Positions 1-6,276 of a stretch of DNA of 12,327 nucleotides are shown here, piece by piece. Numbering within the stretch: position 1 is the first letter of the stretch; the number at the start of each line of letters is the position of its first letter. Where the stretch lies: positions 1 through 12,327 of the forward strand of contig JAUMYD010000043.1 of NCBI GenBank assembly GCA_030528765.1, read 5' to 3'. The translations under genes and the position numbers were made by a program. The notes beneath the pieces are model-generated. The model searched no databases and had not been told where the DNA came from. It saw only the letters and a list, made by a program, of their open reading frames with translations. The stretch comes from Bacillota bacterium (GTDB taxonomy: Bacteria; Bacillota; Dehalobacteriia; UBA4068).

Positions 1-7
1 CATTAAA

Positions 8-1375
8 ATGGAAGAAAACAAAGAATTTTTAGGCACGGAACCCATAGGCAAACTGCTTTTTCGGCTGTCCATCCCTACGGTGGTGGCACAGCTCATCAAT
101 ATGCTGTATAACATTGTTGACCGCATTTATATTGGGCATATGCCCGGCGAGGGCAGCCTGGCTCTCACGGGGGTTGGCGTTTGCATGCCGCTGATTCTAT
201 TGGTTGCGGCATTTGCGGCCCTGGTCAGCTCCGGAGGCGCACCGAGAGCCTCCATATTTATGGGCAGGCAGGATTATGAAAGCGCAGAGAAAACGCTGGG
301 TAACTGCTTTGGTCTGCAAATCCTTGTGTCTGTTGTTCTGACAGCGATACTTCTAATTTGGAACGAAGAGCTGCTGCTCACCTTCGGTGCAAGCGAGAAT
401 ACCATCGGCTATGCCACAGACTATATGAGCGTTTACGCCATCGGCACCTTATTTGTGCAGATGACTTTGGGAATGAACACCTTCATCACGGCACAGGGCT
501 TCACCAAGATCTCCATGATCTCCGTGCTGATCGGTGCGGTATGCAATATCGTCCTTGACCCGATGTTTATCTTTGGCCTTGACATGGGTGTGAAGGGTGC
601 GGCTCTGGCCACCATCCTATCCCAGGCGATCTCCTGCGTGTGGGTCATTTTGTTCCTCTGCGGCAAAAAGACGCAGCTGCGCATCCGGAGGAAAAATATT
701 CGTCTGCAGGGCAAGATCATTCTGCCCTGTATCGCGCTGGGTGCAGCGGCATTCATTATGCAGGCCAGCGAAAGCATCATCTCCATCTGCTTTAATTCCT
801 CCCTGCTTCGGTACGGCGGTGATATTGCGGTGGGTGCCATGACGATCATGGTCAGCGTGATGCAGTTTGCCATGCTTCCTCTGCAGGGCATCGCTCAGGG
901 TGCACAGCCCATCACCAGCTATAACTACGGCGCGAAGAACGCGGAGCGTGTGAAAAAGACCTTCCGCCTGCTGCTGATCACCTGTATGACCTACTCCACA
1001 GTGCTGTGGGCGGCAGTCATGCTGTTCCCCCAAGTCTTTGTGGGCATCTTCACGCCGGATCAGACACTGATCGACTTTTCTGCACCCATGCTGCGGATCT
1101 ACCTCGGAGCCATCGTTCTGTTCGGTGTTCAGATCGCCTGCCAGATGACCTTCACTTCTCTCGGCAAGGCGGCCAACTCCATCATCGTAGCGGTGGTGAG
1201 AAAATTTGTGCTGCTGCTCCCTCTGATTTATATCATGCCCCATATCGTGGCCGATCCGACCAAGGGCGTTTATATGGCAGAGCCTGTGGCGGATATAATT
1301 GCCGTTAGCTTTACGGCGATCCTATTCATATTCCAGTTCAAAAAGGCAATGCGGGAGATCGGGCAGCCTGATTGA
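8..1375 (+). CDS. MATE-family multidrug/cation efflux transporter
   Basis: A 455-residue polytopic membrane protein, the usual length for bacterial MATE exporters (about 450). The N-terminus (LFRLSIPTVVAQLINMLYN, then VDRIYIGHMPG) is the typical first-helix and loop pattern of the MepA/NorM-like branch. About twelve hydrophobic segments are spread over the full length, with two similar halves; GAVCNIVLDPMFIFG near residue 180 is another family hallmark. Such proteins sit in the cytoplasmic membrane and export cationic drugs or metabolites by Na+ or H+ antiport; the substrate cannot be read from the sequence. The ATG at 8 is accepted because the MEENK start fits homologues, but only 7 bases lie upstream, so promoter and ribosome site are not visible. 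The gene ends immediately before a broken cyclophilin remnant with no clear terminator between. Confidence 0.93.
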   Translation: MEENKEFLGTEPIGKLLFRLSIPTVVAQLINMLYNIVDRIYIGHMPGEGSLALTGVGVCMPLILLVAAFAALVSSGGAPRASIFMGRQDYESAEKTLGNCFGLQILVSVVLTAILLIWNEELLLTFGASENTIGYATDYMSVYAIGTLFVQMTLGMNTFITAQGFTKISMISVLIGAVCNIVLDPMFIFGLDMGVKGAALATILSQAISCVWVILFLCGKKTQLRIRRKNIRLQGKIILPCIALGAAAFIMQASESIISICFNSSLLRYGGDIAVGAMTIMVSVMQFAMLPLQGIAQGAQPITSYNYGAKNAERVKKTFRLLLITCMTYSTVLWAAVMLFPQVFVGIFTPDQTLIDFSAPMLRIYLGAIVLFGVQIACQMTFTSLGKAANSIIVAVVRKFVLLLPLIYIMPHIVADPTKGVYMAEPVADIIAVSFTAILFIFQFKKAMREIGQPD

Positions 1376-1902
1376 TCCGATCATTCCACAGCAGCAGCCG
1401 GACAGCGGGGAGAAAGAAGAAGCTGCAGACGGGGCCGAAGCGACGGATGTGAAGGGAACTGCAGAAATTGAAAATACAAACGCAGGATCGGATGTTTCTC
1501 TGATGTATTATGCAGACATCGAAATTCAGGACTACGGCAGCATCAGCGTTCAGTTGGATCAGTCGGCAGCTCCTGTTGTGGCTGCTGATTTTGTGTCCCT
1601 GGCCGAGAGCGGTTTTATGACGGCCTGACCTTCCTTTGCATTATAGAATGTTTTATGATGCAGGGCGGAGATCCGGAAGGCAAGGGCACCGGCGAAGCCG
1701 AAGGGACTGTTGCCGGCGTTTCTGCCAACGGCTATGATAACACGCTTCCCACACATGCGGTGCGGTATCCATGGCACGCTCCAGCGACTATAGCAGCGCC
1801 GGCTCCCAGTTCTTTTTTGTTCATGCGGGCAGCAGCGGTTCTTCGGATGATCCGTATGCCGTGTTCGGATATGTGAGCGAAGCCCATGAAGGAGCGACTT
1901 GA
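1376..1902 (+). pseudogene. Degraded cyclophilin-type peptidyl-prolyl isomerase
   Basis: Three pieces in three frames read through as one cyclophilin domain. Piece one, up to about 1615, has a charged linker followed by YADIEIQDYGSISVQLDQSA and DFVSLAESGF. A lost T in the GGTTTTATGACGG stretch shifts the frame, and piece two continues YDGLTF...MMQGGDPEGKGTG and ANGYDNTL. A second shift near 1745-1755 leads to piece three, HTCGAVSMARSSDYSSAGSQF and YAVFGYVSEAHEGAT, then TGA at 1900-1902. These are the recognised PPIase signatures (SMARS...SQFF, MMQGGDP, FGYV). The FHRI motif bearing the catalytic Arg is degraded to FLCI. The signal peptide or lipoprotein start is missing, and so is the C-terminal end after FGYV. 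The remnant abuts the MATE gene on the left and a recombinase fragment on the right, so it was truncated at both ends. Non-functional. Confidence 0.88.
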
Positions 1903-2212
1903 GGGCTTGGGGGCTAAAAAAGAAGAACCGGAGAGCCGCATCTCCAGCGGAAAACCTGCACAGCCACCCAAGGTGAGCCGTGCGTTTATAGAGCTCTGGC
2001 TTGACCGCTTCCGCAGGCTGGATCTCAGCAAGCAAAGCCACCGCAAAAGGCGCATCGATACCTTTGCCAATGCAATATACCTTTTTGATGATAAGATGCT
2101 GATTGTTTTTAATTAAAAAGAAAGGATAAGAATACTTACCTTCAACGATGTGCAGGAGGCTGTAAACTCTGCGGCTTCCGGTTCGGTTATGAATTGCTTA
2201 CCGACACCATAG
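1886..2212 (+). pseudogene. C-terminal fragment of a serine site-specific recombinase
   Basis: The reading frame gives LGAKKEEPESRISSGKPAQP, then VSRAFIELWLDRFRRLDLSK, and ends its first open stretch with ANAIYLFDDKMLIVFN. This is the conserved end of clostridial large serine recombinases: coiled-coil region, then the FWL-FRKLD...VNAIYLYDDK...FNYK block. The frame is interrupted by TAA at 2114-2116, exactly where homologues carry the Tyr of FNYK. It then continues in the same frame as KERIRILTFNDVQEAVNSAA and SGSVMNCLPTP to TAG at 2210-2212, which matches the family's tail (ITF-DVQEA...GSDLDC). The N-terminal resolvase catalytic domain is absent. It overlaps the end of the cyclophilin remnant, so the junction at about 1880-1890 is a recombination or deletion scar. 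Alternative: the 76-codon open part could be made as a peptide, but no function is expected. Confidence 0.82.
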
Positions 2213-2418
2213 CAGCCCGGTGGTTTTCATGCGAGACCAGCAGGCTTGTTTTTGCCCAAAGCCCCACAGCCCGGTGTTTCTTCCAGCTTTCGCTCTGCTT
2301 GCTTTTTTCTTCCAGTATGTTAAAATAAAAATGTTTATGCAGCTTTTTCCTGTCTGCCGCCTGCGGAGAAGCCGGGCCGGAAGGGAAGCAGAAAAAATAA
2401 GGAAGGAAAATTGAGAAA
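2213..2418. other. Intergenic stretch, no gene seen
   Basis: About 200 bp between the recombinase remnant and the next gene. I see no coding homology, tRNA or strong hairpin. A weak promoter candidate lies at 2299-2326. The short open frames on both strands have no recognisable content. Confidence 0.5.
2299..2326 (+). promoter_or_regulatory. Possible sigma-A promoter for the 335-residue gene
   Basis: TTGCTT at 2299-2304 and TAAAAT at 2321-2326 with a 16-base spacer, followed by an A-rich stretch. It would give a leader of roughly 85 nt before the ATG at 2419. Neither box is perfect, so this is a weak call. Confidence 0.3.
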
Positions 2419-3426
2419 ATGCCCATAAACAGAGGAAGAAAAACAGCTGCTTTGTTTTGCCTGCTGTTGTTCCTGCTCCTCTCCATCAGCTTACCGTCTG
2501 CTGCTGAGGAGCCTGTGGAAACGAGCGGAGATTTCTATATCTATAAGGATTCCATTACCTCAGCAGAGCTGCAAATCCCCCGGGAGCTGGTGCAGGGGGA
2601 GATCATAAACATGCGGGATTATAGCATCGTTCCTTTCCGCAAGCAGGGCGGTGAGACGGATTTCCTCTTTTTCTGCGCTGCGGATAATTATAACACGGAG
2701 CAGGTGCAGGAGATTCGCCGCACGCTGGATGAAGGGGAGTTCCCCCGCAGTGATGTTGATAATTCTCTTTTTTCCAAAGAGCAGGTCGCGGAGATGTTTG
2801 CCTGCGAGGAAGAGGCTGTTTTCATGCAGGAGATCGGCCCCCGCGAGTTTTTCATGGCAGAAGAGCTGCTGGATGTGGGCGATGGAGAGACCTTATCGCT
2901 TTCCCATATCTGCCGCGTGGAAAACGGATATATGTATTATTTCATGTTTATCGGCGAGCTGGAGGGGGAGAGCTATGCGCTTGTGGAGCAGATCATTCTG
3001 AGCATGAAGTATCCGGAGGCCCCGGAGGAAAAGGGAATTCCCTTTGTGCTGCTGCCCCTGCTGCTCCTGAGCCTGAGTTATGTCCTGCCCTTGCTGCTTT
3101 GCCTGCTGCCGACCTTTCTTTATCGCTTTCAGATCGCAAAGAATCCGATTTCCCCCGGGAAAGCGATCTGCTTTGTGATCGTGCAGATGGTGATCGTGCT
3201 GCTCATCCTCCTGGCAGTGGATTATTTCTTCTTCCGGGAATTCAGGCTTCCGATCGCCCTGCTGCTGCTGCTGCCGATCAATTACATCATCCTGAATAAG
3301 GGCTACCAGCCTCCTGAAGAAGCTGCGCCTGAAGGGAAGCCGGAGGAGAAGGCTGTTTCCCCTGCCCCTCTGGAGGAGCAGCCCCATGTTCAGCTGCTTT
3401 CCGGGGAACAGCCGGAGGAGGAATAG
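2419..3426 (+). CDS. Uncharacterised exported/membrane protein with three C-terminal membrane segments
   Basis: I do not recognise this 335-residue protein. Residues 1-29 look like a classical signal peptide: basic NRGRK, a Leu-rich core, and a likely SAA|EE cleavage site. Residues 30-200 form an acidic extracytoplasmic domain with no motif I can name. Three hydrophobic segments follow at about 207-235, 248-271 and 276-293, separated by short basic loops. Residues 297-335 are a Pro/Glu-rich tail (PPEEAAPEGKPEEKA) that should be disordered. The layout resembles small sensor or stress membrane proteins, but no function is assigned. The ATG at 2419 is preceded by GGAAGG with a 12-base gap, which is long, so translation may be modest. 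The gene stands alone: pseudogenes lie upstream and a terminator plus an opposing gene lie downstream. Confidence 0.75.
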   Translation: MPINRGRKTAALFCLLLFLLLSISLPSAAEEPVETSGDFYIYKDSITSAELQIPRELVQGEIINMRDYSIVPFRKQGGETDFLFFCAADNYNTEQVQEIRRTLDEGEFPRSDVDNSLFSKEQVAEMFACEEEAVFMQEIGPREFFMAEELLDVGDGETLSLSHICRVENGYMYYFMFIGELEGESYALVEQIILSMKYPEAPEEKGIPFVLLPLLLLSLSYVLPLLLCLLPTFLYRFQIAKNPISPGKAICFVIVQMVIVLLILLAVDYFFFREFRLPIALLLLLPINYIILNKGYQPPEEAAPEGKPEEKAVSPAPLEEQPHVQLLSGEQPEEE

Positions 3427-3487
3427 CGCTGCGGCAAAGGCCTGCCTTTGCTGCTTTCTGAGAAAAGAACAGCCCGGGTATAAAATG

Positions 3488-3538
3488 CACCCCATCGCTC
3501 AGGCAGCGGAAGCTGCTGCCTGGGCGATGGGGTGTTTT
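3488..3538 (+). terminator. Rho-independent terminator between convergent genes
   Basis: A long stem with arms CACCCCATCGCTCAGGCAGC and GCTGCCTGGGCGATGGGGTG is closed by a short loop and followed by TTTTATT. It ends the 335-residue gene. On the opposite strand the same hairpin is followed by CATTTTA and may also stop the TetM-like gene. The rest of 3427-3567 shows nothing else. Confidence 0.85.
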
Positions 3539-3567
3539 ATTCTGCTTATTTGCTGCCCGGGCCTGCC

Positions 3568-5526
3568 CTAAAGCGTGGTTTCATTTTCCGGGCTCAGCTC
3601 CCAGTTTTTCGGGCGGCAGTGCATGGCCGCAGCTGCTTCCCGCCAATTCACGGTATAGCCTGCCCCATGGGAGCAGAATACGGAATCCGCCGGGTTTGCC
3701 CGGTCTGCTTCCCTGGCGTAGGCCAGGCGTTCCAGAATTTCGGGGGTATTGTGGCATTCCCGGTAGCCGCCGAAGCTGAGCTGCATCCGCCCACGGCCTT
3801 GGGTCATCGCGGCGAAATCCCGGGCATAGGCCATCATCTCCGAGACCGGTACAAAGCCCCGAAGCAGGCTGCTTTCCCCCAGAGGAATGGGTGGCTCCAC
3901 CTCTCCCTGCATACGCTGGATATCTGCCATCACCCGGCCGGCCAGCTCTGTGCGGACCTGGATGCGAAAGGCATAGAAGGGCTCCAGCAGCAGGGATTCT
4001 GCCTGAAACAGACCGTGGCGAATGGCCCGATAGGTGGCTTCCCGGAAATCGCCGCCTTCTGTGTGCTTCAGATGTGCAGCCCCGGCCAGCAGGCTGATGC
4101 GCAGATCTGTCACCGGGAAGCCGCTCAGCGCGCCGGGGTGCTCTTTCTCGCCCACATGGGTCTGGATCAGCCGCTGCCAGTTCAGGGCCAGCTGATCCGT
4201 GGGGCAGAGGGAGCGGAAGTGGATGCCGCTGCCCCGGGGCCCGGGCTCCAGCAGCAGGTGCACCTCTGCATAATGCCGCAGCGGCTCGAAATGCCCGCTG
4301 CCCAGTACCCGGTTTCGAATGCTTTCCCGGTAGAGGATCTCGCAGCTGCCGAAGCTCAGCTCCAGCCCAAAGCGGAGCCGGGCGTTTTCCTGCAGCACCT
4401 CCAGCTGAATGGGGCCCATCACTGCGATGTGCAGCTCCTGCAGCTCTTCGTTCCAGCGCAGCTGCAGGGCCGGCTCCTCATCCTCCAGAATGCGCATGGC
4501 CTGCAGAACGGTGGGCAGGGGCTGCTCCTTCGGCCAGAGCACCCGGGCCGTGAGCAGCGGGGTGATGCTGGGGCTCTGCACTGCCGCTGCGCCAAAGACC
4601 GTTCCGCTTTTCGCCAGAGAAAGCCCGGTAACAGCCAGCAGGTCCCCGGCCTCTGCCTGCTCCAGCACGGTGTATTTCTCCCCCTGGTAGGAGCGGAGCT
4701 CATGCAGCTTCTCTTCCAGCAGCATATCCTTTGCCCGCAGGCGACCGCCGGTGAGCTTCAGCAGAGCGATACGCTTGTTCTGCTTATCGTGGCGAATTTG
4801 ATAAAGCAGGCCGGAAAGGGGAGCCTCCGGGTCATAGTCCGTATGGGTGAAGCGGTGCAATCCTTCCAGCAGTGCTTCCACACCCTCCCCACTGAGGGCG
4901 CTGCCGGAATAGAGGGGGAAGAGCTGCCGCTGCATCACAGCCCGGCAGAGGGCATTTTGCCAATCCGCTTCCTGCAGCTCCCCATTCAGATAGGCTTCCA
5001 GCAGGGATTCGTCTGTCAAAGCCACCTGCTCCCGGGCCTCCGGGCTTTGGGGCTCCTGCAGGGGGATCAGCGTGGGGCCGCAGAGCTTTTCCAGCTCCTC
5101 CCGTACCCGCTGCAGATCCGCGCCGGGCAGATCCATCTTGTTCAGGAAGAAGAAGACAGGCAGCTCCTGCTCGCAGAGCAGACGCCAGATGGTTTCCGTA
5201 TGGGCCTGCACGCCATCCACCGCGCTGATCACCAGAATGGCGCAATCCAGGGCAGAAAGGCAGCGCTCCATTTCTGCGGAAAAATCCGCGTGCCCCGGGG
5301 TATCCAGCAGGAAGAAATCCCGGCCTGCATAGGAAAAGCGGGCCTGCCCGGAAAAGACGGTTATGCCCCGGCGACGCTCCACCGGGTCAAAATCCAGCAG
5401 TGCGTCCTGGTGATCCACCCGGCCGGGCTGCCGCAGGGCTCCGCCCAGGAAGAGCAGCTGCTCGGAAAGGCTGGTTTTGCCGGCGTCCACATGAGCCAGC
5501 ACGCCGATGGTCATGGTATGCTTCAT
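3568..5526 (-). CDS. TetM-like ribosomal-protection/translation-factor GTPase (divergent)
   Basis: A 652-residue EF-G-like GTPase of the TetM/TetO/TetW superfamily (canonical members about 640). The G motifs are intact: AHVDAGKTS at 11-19, RRRGITV at 51-57, DTPGH at 75-79, NKMD at 129-132. Domain II, III and V-like regions follow, with GRGRMQLSFGGYRECH near 577-592. In canonical Tet proteins the domain IV loop that displaces tetracycline carries a Tyr-Ser-Pro-Val-type motif. Here the aligned stretch (about 479-494) reads LLAGAAHLKHTEGGDF, without it. The C-terminal DSVFCSHGAGYTVNW is, from memory, typical of chromosomal clostridial TetM-like proteins of uncertain function. Tetracycline resistance is therefore possible but not established; a ribosome-rescue or translation role is equally open. 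ATG at 5526 has a perfect AGGAGG six bases upstream. Confidence 0.88.
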   Translation of the reverse strand: MKHTMTIGVLAHVDAGKTSLSEQLLFLGGALRQPGRVDHQDALLDFDPVERRRGITVFSGQARFSYAGRDFFLLDTPGHADFSAEMERCLSALDCAILVISAVDGVQAHTETIWRLLCEQELPVFFFLNKMDLPGADLQRVREELEKLCGPTLIPLQEPQSPEAREQVALTDESLLEAYLNGELQEADWQNALCRAVMQRQLFPLYSGSALSGEGVEALLEGLHRFTHTDYDPEAPLSGLLYQIRHDKQNKRIALLKLTGGRLRAKDMLLEEKLHELRSYQGEKYTVLEQAEAGDLLAVTGLSLAKSGTVFGAAAVQSPSITPLLTARVLWPKEQPLPTVLQAMRILEDEEPALQLRWNEELQELHIAVMGPIQLEVLQENARLRFGLELSFGSCEILYRESIRNRVLGSGHFEPLRHYAEVHLLLEPGPRGSGIHFRSLCPTDQLALNWQRLIQTHVGEKEHPGALSGFPVTDLRISLLAGAAHLKHTEGGDFREATYRAIRHGLFQAESLLLEPFYAFRIQVRTELAGRVMADIQRMQGEVEPPIPLGESSLLRGFVPVSEMMAYARDFAAMTQGRGRMQLSFGGYRECHNTPEILERLAYAREADRANPADSVFCSHGAGYTVNWREAAAAMHCRPKNWELSPENETTL

Positions 5527-5554
5527 AGGAAACCTCCTGTGGGAATATAGCCTG

Positions 5555-5583
5555 ATTATAGCATATTCTCGTCAGGACGGAAA
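5555..5583 (-). promoter_or_regulatory. Promoter of the TetM-like gene
   Basis: On the minus strand, TATAAT (5560-5555) is preceded by a 17-base spacer and a poor -35 TTTCCG (5583-5578). Transcription would start about 20 nt before the ribosome site, leaving a short leader. There is no room for the long attenuator leader known from tet(M). Confidence 0.6.
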
Positions 5584-5588
5584 GAGTG

Positions 5589-5602
5589 GGAGGAATTCCT
5601 CC
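5589..5602. promoter_or_regulatory. Perfect 14-bp palindrome upstream of the TetM-like promoter
   Basis: GGAGGAATTCCTCC reads the same on both strands and lies five bases upstream of the -35 box. It could be an operator for a dimeric regulator, or chance. Confidence 0.25.
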
Positions 5603-5606
5603 ATAG

Positions 5607-5637
5607 AAAAAAGGCTCTGCCAGGTGGCAGAGCCTTT
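5607..5637 (-). terminator. Terminator of the first toxin mRNA
   Basis: The stem AAAGGCTCTGCC / GGCAGAGCCTTT has a 4-base loop. On the minus strand it is followed by a run of six T. It lies downstream of the first small peptide gene and gives that mRNA a length of about 275 nt. Confidence 0.8.
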
Positions 5638-5654
5638 GCGGGAGCAAATTTGCT

Positions 5655-5683
5655 TTGACAGAAGCAAAGCCGGGTGCTATAAT
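5655..5683 (+). promoter_or_regulatory. Consensus promoter of antisense RNA 1
   Basis: TTGACA and TATAAT are both perfect and separated by 17 bases, the strongest promoter in the window. The spacer ends CAAAGCCGGGTGC, identical to the second module. Start is predicted near 5690. Confidence 0.9.
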
Positions 5684-5776
5684 AAGGGCAAGAAAGCGGC
5701 TGCCTGCGGGAACAGGCGGTCGCTCCCTGATGATCTCCAAATCGCAGAGGGAGGCCGTTCTGTTAGCGCAGAGCGG

Positions 5777-5839
5777 CTATTTCTTTATCTCAAGAACGAG
5801 CAACAGAAGCAGAATCATGAAACTGATTATGTATTCCAT
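5777..5839 (-). CDS. Small hydrophobic peptide, type I toxin-like (module 1)
   Basis: A 20-residue peptide starting MEYII, with a single Leu/Ile-rich membrane segment (FMILLLLLVL) and the basic end EIKK. This is the form of membrane-acting type I toxins: one short helix and a charged tail. ATG at 5839 follows AAAGGGGG at seven-base spacing. That Shine-Dalgarno is buried in a CCCCC-GAAA-GGGGG hairpin, so the fresh transcript should be poorly translated. Promoter TTGGCA-17-TATACT (5917-5889) gives a leader of about 43 nt, and the terminator at 5607-5637 ends the mRNA. An antisense RNA covers the whole gene. The peptide lacks the TYE motif of its sister, so family membership rests on architecture. 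It is too short for standard gene finders. Confidence 0.7.
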   Translation of the reverse strand: MEYIISFMILLLLLVLEIKK

Positions 5840-5846
5840 TCTCCCG

Positions 5847-5860
5847 CCCCCTTTCGGGGG
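5847..5860 (-). promoter_or_regulatory. Shine-Dalgarno-sequestering hairpin, module 1
   Basis: In the mRNA, CCCCC pairs with GGGGG across a GAAA tetraloop. The 3' arm is the ribosome site of the 20-residue peptide. The identical hairpin recurs in module 2. Confidence 0.75.
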
Positions 5861-5888
5861 AACAAGCTGCCGCTTTCCTGTCGCTTTC

Positions 5889-5917
5889 AGTATAGCATGG
5901 GCAGGAAAAATTGCCAA
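5889..5917 (-). promoter_or_regulatory. Toxin 1 promoter
   Basis: Minus strand: TTGGCA (5917-5912), 17-base spacer, TATACT (5894-5889), then GAAAGCGACAGG. The box and the following leader match module 2 almost base for base. Confidence 0.8.
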
Positions 5918-5931
5918 GGCTTCCCATAAAC

Positions 5932-5961
5932 AAAAAGCCCCTGCCTATGCAGGGGCTTTTT
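5932..5961. terminator. Shared bidirectional terminator between the two modules
   Basis: AAAAAGCCCCTGC / GCAGGGGCTTTTT with loop CTAT is symmetrical. It ends antisense RNA 1 on the plus strand and the second toxin mRNA on the minus strand. Confidence 0.9.
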
Positions 5962-5978
5962 AGTGGGGAAATTTCAGT

Positions 5979-6007
5979 TTGACAGGGGCAAAGCCGGGTG
6001 CTATAAT
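5979..6007 (+). promoter_or_regulatory. Consensus promoter of antisense RNA 2
   Basis: Perfect TTGACA and TATAAT with 17-base spacing, sharing the GCAAAGCCGGGTGC spacer end with module 1. Confidence 0.9.
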
Positions 6008-6101
6008 CAAGACAAGAAAGCGGCTGCCCCTGCGACGGGCGGCTGCTCCCAGTGGAGTTGTCGAGTCTGTTCTGGGGAGCCGTTCCTATCCTATGGAGCG
6101 G

Positions 6102-6185
6102 CTATTTCTTTTTATGCGATAAGCATAAGCCGATGATGCCGATCAGAACCATGCAAAAGGCGAAAAGCCCTTCATAAGTAACGAT
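6102..6185 (-). CDS. Holin-like type I toxin peptide (module 2), apparent ATC start
   Basis: The frame reads IVTYEGLFAF, then a hydrophobic helix (MVLIGIIGLCL) and ends SHKKK, 27 codons plus TAG. The TYE signature near the N-terminus, the single membrane helix and the lysine tail match the putative holin-like toxin group that includes TxpA and BsrG relatives. In those proteins MVTYE is usual. Here the first codon is ATC (6185-6183), and no ATG, GTG or TTG occurs in frame between the toxin promoter and VTYE. Either ATC is a weak start or the copy is silenced by a start-codon mutation. AAAGGGGGTGAT lies upstream with its G-run in a hairpin. Promoter, antisense RNA and terminators parallel module 1. 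A GTG at 6193-6191 opens another frame of only 16 codons and is not favoured. Confidence 0.68.
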   Translation of the reverse strand: MVTYEGLFAFCMVLIGIIGLCLSHKKK

Positions 6186-6192
6186 GGGATCA

Positions 6193-6206
6193 CCCCCTTT
6201 CGGGGG
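6193..6206 (-). promoter_or_regulatory. Shine-Dalgarno-sequestering hairpin, module 2
   Basis: Same CCCCC-GAAA-GGGGG element as in module 1. Its 3' arm forms the ribosome site AAAGGGGGTGAT. Confidence 0.75.
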
Positions 6207-6234
6207 AACAGCCTGCCGCTTTCCTGTCGCTTTC

Positions 6235-6263
6235 AGTATAGCATGAGCAGGGGAGCCCGCCAA
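6235..6263 (-). promoter_or_regulatory. Toxin 2 promoter
   Basis: Minus strand: TTGGCG (6263-6258), 17-base spacer, TATACT (6240-6235). It has the same -10 and downstream GAAAGCGACAGGAAAGCGGC leader as module 1. Confidence 0.8.
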
Positions 6264-6276
6264 GCCCGAAAGAGAG

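Larger units (their letters stand above)
5690..5961 (+). ncRNA. Antisense antitoxin RNA of module 1
   Basis: The predicted transcript of about 270 nt runs from the perfect promoter to the hairpin at 5932-5961. It is complementary to the first toxin mRNA over roughly 190 nt, covering its stop codon, whole reading frame, ribosome site and leader. The 5' end (AAGAAAGCGGCTGCC) is shared with the second module and folds into a G/C-rich stem. No convincing coding potential. In type I systems such an RNA blocks toxin synthesis and promotes RNase III cleavage; that role is inferred here from layout. Confidence 0.75.

Noticed and set aside
1886..2116. Independent 76-residue gene
   Set aside because: Homology continues in frame past the stop to 2212, so it is part of a recombinase remnant.
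3532..5550. 672-codon open frame on the plus strand
   Set aside because: It lies fully opposite the TetM-like GTPase, has Gln/His/Gly-rich composition typical of an antisense frame in GC-rich DNA, and shows no domain.
5507..5963. Plus-strand open frames of 140 and 102 codons over the toxin 1 module
   Set aside because: They overlap the promoter and antisense RNA, have no ribosome site and no recognisable protein content.
6144..6193. GTG-started 16-codon frame in the second module
   Set aside because: The GTG sits directly against the G-run and is too close to it to initiate; the peptide lacks a full membrane helix, whereas the adjacent frame has the TYE motif.
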